NCBI RefSeq assembly: GCF_000427665.1 | Contig: NZ_KE386572.1 | Coordinates: 3,534,373-3,598,372 of the forward strand | DNA from: Geminicoccus roseus DSM 18922 | GTDB taxonomy: Bacteria; Pseudomonadota; Alphaproteobacteria; Geminicoccales; Geminicoccaceae | Direction of reading: 5' to 3' | DNA: 64,000 nt | Shown here: positions 53,049 to 61,776 of the stretch, in pieces | Layout: every line of letters starts with the position of its first letter | Numbering within the stretch: position 1 is the first letter of the stretch | Made by a program: the position numbers and the translations under genes | Notes under the pieces: model-generated | What the model was told of the DNA's origin: nothing | Seen by the model: only the letters and a program-made list of their open reading frames with translations | The model's database searches: none

Positions 53049-54577
53049 AGCGCATCCTCCTCTCGCTCCTGATCGGCTCGGCCCTGGTGGGCTGCAACCA
53101 GGTGCGCAACCCGGCCACCGGGGCCATGCAGTACACGACCCTTTCCCAGGCGGACGAGCAGCGGCTGGGCGCCCAGGAGCACCCCAAGGTGCTGGCGGAG
53201 TTCGGCGGCGACTATGACGGCGCGCGGGCGGCTGCCTATGTCCAGGACCTAGGCGAAAAGCTGGTGGCGGTGAGCGAGCTGCCCGGGCAGGACTTCACCT
53301 TCACCCTGCTGGACAGCCCAGTGGTCAACGCCTTCGCCCTGCCGGGCGGCTATGTCTACGTCACCCGCGGCCTGATGGCGCTGGCGGCGGACGAGGCGGA
53401 ACTGGCCGGGGTGATCGCGCACGAGATCGGCCACGTGACCGGGCGCCATACCGCCCAGCGCGATACCCAGTCGACCTATGCCCAGGGAGCCAGCGCCATC
53501 GGCGTGCTGCTGGGCGGGCTGTTCCTGGGCGAGGCGGGCGCGCGGGCCGCGGCCCAGGTGGCGCAGACCGCGGCGCCGGCCTGGGTGATGGGCTATTCGC
53601 GCGACCAGGAGTTCGAGGCGGACCAGCTTGGCATCCGCTACCTGACCCGGGCCGGCTACGACCCCCGGGCGATGGCAAGCTTCCTCGGCCGGCTGCAGGC
53701 CCAGGCGGAACTGCAGGCGCGCCAGACCGGGCAGCCGGTGGACGCGGAGGAAAGCATCTACGCCAGCCACCCGCGCACCCTGGACCGGGTGGCGCGGGCA
53801 GCCGACGAGGCGGCGCGGCAGAGCGAGACCGCCAACCGGCGCGGCCGCGACGCCTACCTGGCCGCGGTGGACGGGCTGCTCTACGGCGACGACCCGGCCC
53901 AGGGGCTGGTGATCGGCCGCAGCTTCGTTCATCCGGTCCTGGGCTTCCGCTTCGAGGCACCCCCGGGCTTCCGCCTCACCAACACGCCGCAGCAGGTGAT
54001 CGGCCAGGCGGAGAACGGCGCGCTGATGGTGTTCGACATGGGCGAGCGGCAGACCGCCGACATACCGAGCTACCTGCAGCAGCAATGGCCGGGGCAGGGC
54101 GCCACCCGGGCGGTCTGGCCCACCAGCATCGACGGCCAGGATGCCGCCACCGGCCTCGCCGTCGGCCTGGTCGGCCGGCAGACCCGGCAGGTGCTGGTCG
54201 GCGCGATCGACGGTGGCGACAACAAGGTCTGGCGCTTCCAGTTCGTGGCGCCGCAGATGGACCAGCGCACCGCGGCGGCCTACCAGGGATCGATCGAATC
54301 CTTCGACTTCCTGACGCCCGCCGAAGCCGCGCGCTACCCGGGCAAGATGATCGACCTGCACACGGTCCGGGAGGGCGAGCGGCTGGCGCAGCTCCTCCGG
54401 AGCGACGACCCGGACCTCCTGGCCGATGTCCGGCTGATCAACGGGCTGCCGCTGGACGGCGGCGAGCCCGAGCCCGGCCGGGTGATCAAGCTGATCGTCC
54501 CGGCCACCGGCACCCCGGTGGCCGGGGCCGCCTCAGTTGATCAGCTTGGCGTCGAACCCGTCGGGACCGGAACATAG
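53045..54577 (+). CDS. M48-family metalloprotease, lipoprotein (BepA/LoiP-like)
   Basis: This 510-residue protein has a lipoprotein signal (MKRILLSLLIGSALVGCNQ, lipid Cys17) and a zinc peptidase domain with HEIGH at residues 126-130 (VIAHEIGHVTGRH) and the third-ligand region DQEFEADQLGIRYLTRAGYD near 193. A C-terminal region (about 260-510) ends with a LysM-like YPGKMIDLHTVREGERLAQL. Related periplasmic proteases degrade misfolded outer-membrane proteins. It is coupled to the nuclease-like gene. Its last 45 nt overlap the convergent spoVR gene. Confidence 0.92.
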   Translation: MKRILLSLLIGSALVGCNQVRNPATGAMQYTTLSQADEQRLGAQEHPKVLAEFGGDYDGARAAAYVQDLGEKLVAVSELPGQDFTFTLLDSPVVNAFALPGGYVYVTRGLMALAADEAELAGVIAHEIGHVTGRHTAQRDTQSTYAQGASAIGVLLGGLFLGEAGARAAAQVAQTAAPAWVMGYSRDQEFEADQLGIRYLTRAGYDPRAMASFLGRLQAQAELQARQTGQPVDAEESIYASHPRTLDRVARAADEAARQSETANRRGRDAYLAAVDGLLYGDDPAQGLVIGRSFVHPVLGFRFEAPPGFRLTNTPQQVIGQAENGALMVFDMGERQTADIPSYLQQQWPGQGATRAVWPTSIDGQDAATGLAVGLVGRQTRQVLVGAIDGGDNKVWRFQFVAPQMDQRTAAAYQGSIESFDFLTPAEAARYPGKMIDLHTVREGERLAQLLRSDDPDLLADVRLINGLPLDGGEPEPGRVIKLIVPATGTPVAGAASVDQLGVEPVGTGT

Positions 54578-55933
54578 CAGGGTCGGCTTGCCGCGCAGGC
54601 TGCAGCGCAGCCAGACCTTGCCGCCCCAAAGATGGCGCAGGTGGCCCAGGGTCTTCTCGGCATGGGTCACCTCCAGGTCGCGGCCCTCATGCTCGTGGAC
54701 CAGATAGAGGCCGCGGGTCCCGCCATAGTCGGCGTCGTGGATCTTGATCACCGGCATCGAGGCGGTGCCGGTCTGCCGGAGCAGCTTGGCCTTGATGTCC
54801 TCCCAGCCCTCGTCGGCGATCTCGTCGACCACGTAGTGCTCGCCGCGCTGGGCGTAGGAGAACATGTCGACCGCCTGCATGGTCCTGGCGTCGAGGAAGC
54901 GGCGCAGGAACGAGGTGTCGCGGTCGCTCTCGCGGACCTCGAACATCTTGCGCCGGCCCTCTGGGGTGTCGGCGCCGCCGAACTTCTTCTCGATCTCGTG
55001 CCAGAGCACGAAGCCCAGATGGTAGGGATTGATCGAACGGGGATGCGGGCAGACCACCTGATTGTGGCGGACCAGGAACTCCAGGTGCAGTTCCTGGGGC
55101 AGGTCGAGGGCGTTCATGATCTTGTGGTGCCAGAAGCTGGCCCAGCCCTCGTTCATGATCTTGGTTTCGATCTGCGGGATGAAGTAGCGCGCCTCGTCGT
55201 CGACGATGGTGAGGATGTCGCGCTGCCAGTCCTCCAGGTCGCGCCGGTGGTCGCGGATGAACAGGAGCAGGTCCTCGTCCGGCTCGACCGGCACCCGCAA
55301 CAGGTCCGGCTCCGGCGGCTCCGGCTTGCGCGAGAGCAGCGGGAACGGATCCTCGGGCGGCTCGGCCGCCTCCATCGCCCGGCGCAGCTGCGCCTCGTGC
55401 GACAGGCGCGGCACCGAGGGGTTCTTGGAGCGCGAGAACGACAGGGCGTGGCAGGAATCCAGCCAGTCCTCCACCGCGGTGGCGCTGATCGAGGGATCCT
55501 CCTGGTAGCGGCGGACCCGGTCGGCGCGGGCCTTGAAGGTCGAGATGGTGTCGGTGGCCCGGGTGCCGGTGGCGAAGTTGAAGTTCTTCTTGAAGAAGTC
55601 GTTGTGCCCGTACACGTGGGCGATGGTGAGGACCTGCAGGCAGAGCGAGTTGTCGCGCATCAGGTAGGCAAGGCAGGGGTCGGAGTTGATCACCATCTCG
55701 TAGGGCAGGCCGGACACGCCATGGTCGTACATGGTCTTGGTCTTCTCGAACGCCTTGCCGAACGACCAGTGCGGGTAGTGCGACGGCATGCCGTGATAGG
55801 CCATGTAGCCCAGCATGGCGTTCTGGTCGCACACCTCGAATTCCTGCGGATAGCAGTCCAGGCCGAATTCCCGGACCTTTTCCTGGATCCGGTCGTCCCA
55901 GCGGGCGAGTTCGTCGAGCGTCCAGTTGGTCAT
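54533..55933 (-). CDS. spoVR: SpoVR family protein
   Basis: This is a 466-residue cytoplasmic protein of the SpoVR/YcgB family. SpoVR acts in Bacillus spore cortex formation; proteobacterial members work with PrkA and YeaH in starvation and stress responses. Typical blocks are DCYPQEFEVCDQNAMLGYMA near 36, AYHGMPSHYPHWSFGKAFEK near 55, VYGHNDFFKKN near 118, and NEGWASFWHHKIMNAL near 270. The ATG at 55933 gives MTNWTLDEL; it lies 13 nt after the YeaH-like gene. It is the third gene of the prkA operon. Confidence 0.95.
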   Translation of the reverse strand: MTNWTLDELARWDDRIQEKVREFGLDCYPQEFEVCDQNAMLGYMAYHGMPSHYPHWSFGKAFEKTKTMYDHGVSGLPYEMVINSDPCLAYLMRDNSLCLQVLTIAHVYGHNDFFKKNFNFATGTRATDTISTFKARADRVRRYQEDPSISATAVEDWLDSCHALSFSRSKNPSVPRLSHEAQLRRAMEAAEPPEDPFPLLSRKPEPPEPDLLRVPVEPDEDLLLFIRDHRRDLEDWQRDILTIVDDEARYFIPQIETKIMNEGWASFWHHKIMNALDLPQELHLEFLVRHNQVVCPHPRSINPYHLGFVLWHEIEKKFGGADTPEGRRKMFEVRESDRDTSFLRRFLDARTMQAVDMFSYAQRGEHYVVDEIADEGWEDIKAKLLRQTGTASMPVIKIHDADYGGTRGLYLVHEHEGRDLEVTHAEKTLGHLRHLWGGKVWLRCSLRGKPTLLCSGPDGFDAKLIN

Positions 55934-55946
55934 GGGTGCTCCTGGT

Positions 55947-57155
55947 TCAGCCGGCCTCGGCACGTTCCTTGGACAGGACCGAGCGGAAGGACGGGTAGAC
56001 GTCCTCGCGCCGCTCGATCAGCACGCTGTGGAAGTTCTTCGCGTCCACCGCCCGGAAGCGCTCCAGCATCGAGCTCTCGTAGTAGTGCGAGCCCAGCGGC
56101 TTGATCTCGCCATAGCCGAACAGGTTGCAGACCTCGCACAGCTCGCGGGCCGCCCGGATCGTGGCGTCGTTGTCGCTGTCGAAATTGTCGCCGTCCGAGC
56201 AGTGGAAGGCGTAGATGTTCCACAGCTCCGGGTGGAAGCGGTCCTCGATGATCTCCAGGGCCTTCTTGTAGCCCGAGCTGATCATCGTCCCGCCGCTCTC
56301 GCCCTTGTGGAAGAAGTCCTCCTCGGTGACTTCCTTGGCCTCGGTATGGTGGCCGATGAACACCAGCTCGACGTTCTGGTAGCGGGTCAGCACGAACTGG
56401 TAGAGCAGGAAGAAGAACGAGCGCGCCAGGTACTTCTTCATCCGGTCCATCGAGCCGGACGTGTCCATGATGCACATGACGACCGCGTTGCTTTCCTCGC
56501 GGACATCGGTGATCACCCGCTTGTAGGTCAGGTCCTCGCGCCGGTAGGGGAAGCGGTCCTCGGGCTTCTCCGGCTCGCCCTGCAGGTTCTGGCGCAACTC
56601 GGCGGTGTCGGTGTCCGAGGCGATCATCCGGCGGATGCGGGCCTTGGCGGTGCGCTTGCGGTCGAGATGGACCCGCGGGCCCCGCTTGCGGTAGCCGCGC
56701 CGCTTGAAGGTCGAATCCGACATGACCTCGCGCAGGACCTTGCGCTCCATGTCGGGCAGCTCAAGGTCCTCGAACATGATCTCGATCAGCTCGTCGACGC
56801 TGATCTCGGTCTCGTAATAGTCGACGCCTGGCTCCGAGCCGGCGCGGCCCTGGCCCGGCTGCGGCTCGCCGTCGCCGGCCTGGCCGATGATCTGGCCGGG
56901 CTTGGTGTCGCCGTCGCCGGTGCCCACCCCGCCCTCGTTGTCGCCATAAACGAACTTGTACTCCTTGATGCCGCGGATCGGCACCTTGACGATCTTGTCG
57001 CCGTCACGGCCGATGATGCTTTCCTCGGCGATGATGTCGGCGATGTTCTCCCGCAGCGACCGCCGGAGCTTTTCGCGGTGCCGCTGCCGGTCGCCGGCGC
57101 TGCGGTCGGACCGCAGCGCCTCGCTTTCTTCGTAAGGACGAAAGACTGTCGTCAA
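55947..57155 (-). CDS. yeaH: YeaH/DUF444 family VWA-type protein
   Basis: This 402-residue protein matches YeaH (DUF444). Residues 1-200 are charged, with a Gly/Asp-rich segment near 72-105 (GDNEGGVGTGDGDTKPGQ). A von Willebrand A-like domain follows, with the metal-site motif MDTSGSMDRMKKYLARSFFF near 227 and HCSDGDNFDSDND near 318. It is a partner of the PrkA kinase, and the two are co-expressed in enterobacteria during nitrogen starvation. It lies 49 nt after prkA and 13 nt before spoVR. Confidence 0.95.
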   Translation of the reverse strand: MTTVFRPYEESEALRSDRSAGDRQRHREKLRRSLRENIADIIAEESIIGRDGDKIVKVPIRGIKEYKFVYGDNEGGVGTGDGDTKPGQIIGQAGDGEPQPGQGRAGSEPGVDYYETEISVDELIEIMFEDLELPDMERKVLREVMSDSTFKRRGYRKRGPRVHLDRKRTAKARIRRMIASDTDTAELRQNLQGEPEKPEDRFPYRREDLTYKRVITDVREESNAVVMCIMDTSGSMDRMKKYLARSFFFLLYQFVLTRYQNVELVFIGHHTEAKEVTEEDFFHKGESGGTMISSGYKKALEIIEDRFHPELWNIYAFHCSDGDNFDSDNDATIRAARELCEVCNLFGYGEIKPLGSHYYESSMLERFRAVDAKNFHSVLIERREDVYPSFRSVLSKERAEAG

Positions 57156-57204
57156 GGAAGCTCCCCTGGCATGCCTGGATGAGGTTTCCCGCAGCTACGA
57201 GTCG

Positions 57205-59133
57205 TCAATCCTTCCACAGATGGTTCGCAGCATACTTTAAAATGGTGTCGATGCTCTCCTCACTATAGCCCTGCGCGATCAGATTCGTGACCATGCTGTC
57301 ATATTTTTCCCGCTGCTCCTCGTCGCGGGTGCGCGCCTTGGTCACGATCCGGCTGATCTCGCGCACCGAGTTCATCAGCTTCTTCTCGATGGCTTCCTTG
57401 AGCGGCTCATAGGAGGTGTAGGCGACCTTCTCGCCGCGCCTGGTGGCCGACCACAGATAGGCGATCACCTCCTGGCGGAACCCGTCGGCGGCCGGACCGA
57501 TCACCGCGATCTGCTCCTCGATGGACTTCAAAAAGCCCTCGTCCGGCTGCATCTCGTCGCGGGTCTGCTTGTCCTTGACCTTGGTCTTGGTGACATAGGC
57601 CTCGGCATGGTCCAGGTAGTTCTGGAACAGGGTCTCGGCCTGGTCCTTGAAGCTGTAGACGAACGCCTTGGTGATGTCCTTCTCGAGCAGGTCGAGATAG
57701 GCCTTGTGCAGGGTGTCCTGCAGGAACTCCAGGTACTGCTTCTTGGTGTTGTCGGGGAGCTCGGTCTCCTTGACCATGCCGATCAGCGCCTCGCGCACGT
57801 TGATCGGATGGATCACCCCGTCGTTCTTGGTGAGCGCGGTGTCGATCGCCTTCATGATGAAGCGCGTCGAGATCCCGAACATACCCTCGCGCTTGGCGTC
57901 GTCCGCCAGCTCGTGCGGGGTGACCTTCTTCGGCCGGCCCTTCTCCAGGACCTCCTCGCCATTATAGATCTTCAGCTTGGTCAGCGGGTCGCATTTCGAG
58001 GTCGGCTCCAGCCGCGACAGGATCGCGAACATGGAGGTGATCTCCAGCGTGTGCGGCGCGATCTTGGCGTTGAACTGCGACTTCTGCAGGAACTTCTCGT
58101 AGATCTTGGTCTCTTCCGAGAGGCGCAGGTTGTAGGGCACCTTGACCACCACCATCCGGTCGAGGATCGCCTCGTTGGTGTGGTCGGCCTTGAAGCGCTG
58201 CCACTCGGCCTCGTTGGAATGCGCCACGATCACCGTGTCGACATGGATGGTGCCGTGGCGGCCGGGCGCCGGCACGAACTTCTCCTGGGTCGCGGTGATC
58301 ATGGTGTGGAGGTACTCGGGATCGTTCTTGAAGACCTCGATGAACTCCACCATGCCGCGGTTGCCGACGTTGAACGCGCCGTTCAGCTCCAGCACGCGCG
58401 GGTCGCCCTCGGAGTAGCGGTCGAGCTTGGAGATATCCTCCGAGCCGATCAGCACCGAGGTGTCCTGGTTGTTCGGGTCGACCGGCGGGACCACGCCGAT
58501 GCCGCGCCTGGCGCGCTTGGAGAAGCGGACGGTGCGGATCGGCACGTCCTCGTACTTGCCTTCCCAGGTCTCCTTCAGCTTCCAGCGGCAGACCGGGCAG
58601 AGATCGCCCTCGATCCGCACGCCCAGCATCTCCTCGAACGCGCCGCGCAGATGGCGGGGGATCAGATGCAGGGGATCCTCGAAGGTCGGGCAGCCGTCGA
58701 TGACATAGACCGGCGGCAGCTCTTCCAGCCCGCGCTGCAGCCGCGCCACCAGGGAGCTCTTGCCCGAGCCCACCGGCCCCAGCAAATAGAGCACCTGCCG
58801 GCTTTCCTCGCCGCCCATGGCGGCGGAGTGGAAGTAGCGCACGATCTTGTCGAGCGTGCGCTCCATGCCGAAGAACTCGTCCTCGAAGAACCCGTACACG
58901 TTGACCGGCTGGTCGCCGAACAGCCGCTTCACCCTGGGATCGGCCTCGGCATCGAGATGGCGCACGCCCTTGGCCATCATCATGTCGTAGAAGCGCCGGT
59001 GCGACTGGAAGGAAAGGGCCGGTTCCGCTTTCACCTTCTCGAGATATTCAAGGAACGTTCCCTGCCATTCTTCCTGCGCCCTCACTTTGCGGTCTTCAGC
59101 GATGATGGCAGCAAAGTCGACGGTAGTGCTCAC
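57205..59133 (-). CDS. prkA: PrkA family serine protein kinase / AAA-like protein (YeaG)
   Basis: This 642-residue protein has an AAA-type ATPase N-terminal half with Walker A LLGPVGSGKSSLVARL near 116-131 and the CPVCRWKL zinc-finger-like segment near 180. The PrkA C-terminal domain (about 400-640) follows. It is known as YeaG in Escherichia coli, where it forms a stress-response set with YeaH and YcgB. The length is normal (about 640). It is the first gene of the leftward operon, and its promoter should lie in the 408-nt gap upstream. I could not identify a convincing promoter box. Confidence 0.96.
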   Translation of the reverse strand: MSTTVDFAAIIAEDRKVRAQEEWQGTFLEYLEKVKAEPALSFQSHRRFYDMMMAKGVRHLDAEADPRVKRLFGDQPVNVYGFFEDEFFGMERTLDKIVRYFHSAAMGGEESRQVLYLLGPVGSGKSSLVARLQRGLEELPPVYVIDGCPTFEDPLHLIPRHLRGAFEEMLGVRIEGDLCPVCRWKLKETWEGKYEDVPIRTVRFSKRARRGIGVVPPVDPNNQDTSVLIGSEDISKLDRYSEGDPRVLELNGAFNVGNRGMVEFIEVFKNDPEYLHTMITATQEKFVPAPGRHGTIHVDTVIVAHSNEAEWQRFKADHTNEAILDRMVVVKVPYNLRLSEETKIYEKFLQKSQFNAKIAPHTLEITSMFAILSRLEPTSKCDPLTKLKIYNGEEVLEKGRPKKVTPHELADDAKREGMFGISTRFIMKAIDTALTKNDGVIHPINVREALIGMVKETELPDNTKKQYLEFLQDTLHKAYLDLLEKDITKAFVYSFKDQAETLFQNYLDHAEAYVTKTKVKDKQTRDEMQPDEGFLKSIEEQIAVIGPAADGFRQEVIAYLWSATRRGEKVAYTSYEPLKEAIEKKLMNSVREISRIVTKARTRDEEQREKYDSMVTNLIAQGYSEESIDTILKYAANHLWKD

Positions 59134-59541
59134 GGTCTCCGCATCCTTTGGAAGGGGGCTACGTTCAACGCACGAACCTCGAACGGCAGTCTGTCCGTCC
59201 TATGAGAATACAGGCTCCTTGAATACGCCTTGAGGTTGAAGAGTCTATGCGAATTCTCGCCTGGCGCAAGCCGTGTACAAGTGTTGCTGCACATCGATGC
59301 AGCCGGTCCACACCGGGCGGTCGGAACCCGTTTCGGATCATGGACGGTAGCCCAGCCCAGGCGGCCCCGCCAAGAACCTAATCGTTCCCTGTCGAACTTA
59401 CGTTAACGCCTGATCACGATTGTTTCAGGGAAGATGCAATCGGCCGCGGGCGCCGGGAAGATGTGGCCAAGAGGCCGCGACCGGCTTGCCATGCCGAGAG
59501 CGGCGACGCTATCCGACGGCGTGTCCGTCAGGGAGAATGGT
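59134..59541. other. divergent intergenic region between prkA and the aldolase gene
   Basis: These 408 nt contain no gene I can support. They must hold the prkA promoter on one strand and the promoter of the aldolase-transporter run on the other. The visible structure is an inverted repeat GCTGCA-N6-TGCAGC at 59286-59303. In-frame upstream codons of the aldolase gene begin at 59434, but the added residues do not resemble its family. Confidence 0.6.
59286..59303. promoter_or_regulatory. inverted repeat GCTGCA-N6-TGCAGC, possible operator
   Basis: This 18-bp dyad lies near the middle of the prkA-aldolase divergent gap. Its arms are perfect and 6 nt apart, the geometry of a dimeric regulator site. 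No further copy was noticed in the window, so this is a weak call. Confidence 0.3.
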
Positions 59542-60345
59542 ATGCAGGCCGGCAATCGACTCAAGCGGCGGGTCGCCGCAGGCGAGCAGCTTTATGGTGC
59601 GTGGATCTCGACCGGTTCCACCGCCAACACCGAGCTGCTCGCCGCCGCCGGCTACGACTTCCTGGTCATCGACCAGGAGCATGGCGCCGCCTCGATCGAG
59701 ACGGCCATCGAGATGATGCGGGCCTGCGCGGTGGGCGGCGCCGACGCGATCGTGCGGGTCCCGTGGAACGACCAGGTCTACCTGAAGCGGATCCTGGACG
59801 CCGGGGCGACCTCGGTGATGATCCCGATGGTGGAGAACGAGGACGAGGCGAAGGCCGCCGTCGCCGCCAGCCTGTACCCGCCCTATGGACGGCGCGGCTA
59901 CGCCGCCCCGGCGCTGCGCTGCTCGGGCTATGGCAAGGACACCGGCTACCGCGCCAACTGGCACGAGAACCTGTTCCTGATCGCCCAGATCGAGAGCGCC
60001 GGCGCCGCCGAGCGCGCCGAGAGCATCGCCAGGGTCGACGGGGTCGACATGGTGCTGATCGGCGTCAACGACATGGCCGGCACCATCGGCAAGCTGGAGC
60101 AGCTCGACCAGCCCGAGGTCCGGGCATTGGTGGAACTGGCCGAGACCAACCTGAAGAAGGCCGGCAAGCCCTACGGCACCGTGCCCAGCGCTGCCCGCAC
60201 CCCGGAGCAGCTGTTCGCCGAGGGCTATGCGCTGGTGGCAGGGGCGGGCGATGTGCCGCTCCTGGCGGCGGCCGCCCGCGCCGATCTCGCCCGGGTGCGC
60301 GGCGGGGCAGCCCTGCCGGACCGGCCGACCGGCCCCTACGGCTGA
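59542..60345 (+). CDS. HpcH/HpaI-family aldolase (second copy)
   Basis: This 267-residue class II aldolase is of the 2-keto-3-deoxy/4-hydroxy-2-oxo acid type. It has GAWISTGSTANTELLAAAGY, DFLVIDQEHGAASIE with catalytic His near residue 47, metal-binding Glu in LFLIAQIESAGAAERAESI and Asp in VDMVLIGVNDMAG. Its paralogue at 29789 differs clearly in sequence, so this is not a recent duplicate. The start at 59542 follows GGGAGA. It lies 7 nt before an ABC-type permease gene and upstream of a Tct transporter, suggesting uptake and cleavage of an organic acid. Confidence 0.9.
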   Translation: MQAGNRLKRRVAAGEQLYGAWISTGSTANTELLAAAGYDFLVIDQEHGAASIETAIEMMRACAVGGADAIVRVPWNDQVYLKRILDAGATSVMIPMVENEDEAKAAVAASLYPPYGRRGYAAPALRCSGYGKDTGYRANWHENLFLIAQIESAGAAERAESIARVDGVDMVLIGVNDMAGTIGKLEQLDQPEVRALVELAETNLKKAGKPYGTVPSAARTPEQLFAEGYALVAGAGDVPLLAAAARADLARVRGGAALPDRPTGPYG

Positions 60346-60352
60346 GCCTGCG

Positions 60353-61693
60353 GTGCCGCGGGCGAGGTTGCATCTCTTCGGGATGATCCTCGCCCTGGCC
60401 CTCCTGCTGCCCGCTGCGGCGCTGGGCGCCGAGCGCACCGATCCGGTGCGGGCCTGCCAGGATCTCCTGCCGGTGTTCGTGCAGAGCCCGGCTTCGATCA
60501 CGGTCGGGACCGCCAGCGATGGTCCTGGCCGGCCCTTGGCGGTGCGGATCGGCTGGACCGGCGGCTCCACCGGCGATGGCTGGATCCGCTGCTGGTTCCT
60601 GCCGCCGGCGCGGACCGGCGGCGCTTTGCAGTTCACCCAGCTGGAAAGTTCCCGGTTCGGGACGCTCAGCCGCTACGACGTGCAGCAGGCCTTCAAGATG
60701 CTGCGCCTCAAGCGCCTGGAGGCGGCCACCGTCCGCACGCCCGTGGCGGCCACCCCGGCCAGCCGGGCCCTTTATCTGCTCCAGCAGGTCCTCAACGCCG
60801 TCACGCTCGCCTGCGTCTATGCCCTGGTCGCGGTGGCCTTCACCCTGACCGCCGCCGCGGCGCGCACCATCATGTTCGCGTTCGGCGAGCTGGCGGCGCT
60901 GGGGGGCTGGCTGTTCCTGATCCTGCATGTCGGCCTGCAGCTGCAGCTCGGGCTGCCGGCCGGCCTGGTAGTGGGGCTGGGCGTGCTGGTCTGCGGCGCC
61001 ACCGCCGGCCTCTATGCCCTGCTCGCCCGGCGGCTGGTGTTCCGGAAGCTGGACGGCCGCCGGGGCAGCGGCGGCCTGATCGCCTCGATCGGGCTGGCCA
61101 TCGCCGCGGCGGAGGCCCTGCGCCTGGCGGTCGGCAGCCGGCCGCGGCAGATGTCGGTGGTGGCCGACGCCCGGATCGTGCTGGTCCAGGGGCAGGGGTT
61201 CGACGTGTCGGTGACCGCCGGCCATCTCTGGGTGGCGCTCGGCACCTGCCTGATCGCGCTCTGGCTGGCCTGGCTGCTGCGCCGCACCGCCTATGGCCGC
61301 AGCCTGCGCGCGGTGGTGCAGGACCCGGGCGCCGCAGCCCTGCTCGGGGTCGACATCGACCGGGTGATCGGCCGCACCTTCATGCTGGGCGGGGCGCTGG
61401 GCGGCATCGGCGGGCTGGCGCTGGTCGCCGAGTACGGGGTCGCCGACCATGCCACCGGCCTGGCAGTGACCCTCAAGGCGCTGACCGCGGCGCTGCTGGG
61501 CGGGATCGGCTCGGTGCCGGGCGCCTTTCTCGGCGGGTTCGTCATCGCCATCGTGGAGACCGCCGCCGCCGGCTATGCCAGCGCCGCCTGGAAGGATGTC
61601 TGGGTGATGGCGGTGCTGGTCGGCCTCCTGGTGTTCCGCCCGGAAGGCCTGTTCGGACCTGGCCGCGATCGTCCGCCGGACGAGCGGATTTAA
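60353..61693 (+). CDS. LivH-like ABC permease with extra N-terminal exported domain
   Basis: This is a 446-residue protein. A hydrophobic signal (FGMILALALLLPAAALGAE) is followed by about 115 residues of unrecognised, probably periplasmic sequence (RACQDLLPVFVQ, WTGGSTGDGWIRCWFLP). A LivH-type permease begins near residue 145: CVYALVAVAFTLTAAAARTI, AFGELAALGGWLF, the coupling loop TAYGRSLRAVVQDPGAAALL near 318 and GLFGPG at the end. UrtB-type permeases also carry an N-terminal extension, but the pattern here differs. No LivM, ATPase or binding-protein gene is adjacent. GTG 60353 or ATG 60383 may be the start. Confidence 0.82.
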   Translation: MPRARLHLFGMILALALLLPAAALGAERTDPVRACQDLLPVFVQSPASITVGTASDGPGRPLAVRIGWTGGSTGDGWIRCWFLPPARTGGALQFTQLESSRFGTLSRYDVQQAFKMLRLKRLEAATVRTPVAATPASRALYLLQQVLNAVTLACVYALVAVAFTLTAAAARTIMFAFGELAALGGWLFLILHVGLQLQLGLPAGLVVGLGVLVCGATAGLYALLARRLVFRKLDGRRGSGGLIASIGLAIAAAEALRLAVGSRPRQMSVVADARIVLVQGQGFDVSVTAGHLWVALGTCLIALWLAWLLRRTAYGRSLRAVVQDPGAAALLGVDIDRVIGRTFMLGGALGGIGGLALVAEYGVADHATGLAVTLKALTAALLGGIGSVPGAFLGGFVIAIVETAAAGYASAAWKDVWVMAVLVGLLVFRPEGLFGPGRDRPPDERI

Positions 61694-61710
61694 TCATCAT
61701 ATTGCGATGA
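61694..61710. promoter_or_regulatory. inverted repeat TCATC-N7-GATGA before tctC
   Basis: This 17-bp dyad lies at the permease stop codon and 66 nt before tctC, in an AT-richer patch (TTTAATCATCATATTGCGATG). It may be an operator for the Tct operon. No relative was found elsewhere in the window. Confidence 0.3.
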
Positions 61711-61776
61711 CAGGCTGGTCCGGCTCGTCTAGCGTTCGGCCGCGAAAATGAGGCTTTTCCCTACAGGGAGGTGATG

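Noticed and set aside
54632-56104. A 490-codon plus-strand frame antisense to spoVR
   Set aside because: Same reason: spoVR is unambiguous and the antisense frame matches nothing recognisable.
57607-59205. A 532-codon plus-strand frame antisense to prkA
   Set aside because: It is a shadow of a well-conserved gene; its composition is a repetitive Leu/Val/Arg/His mix.
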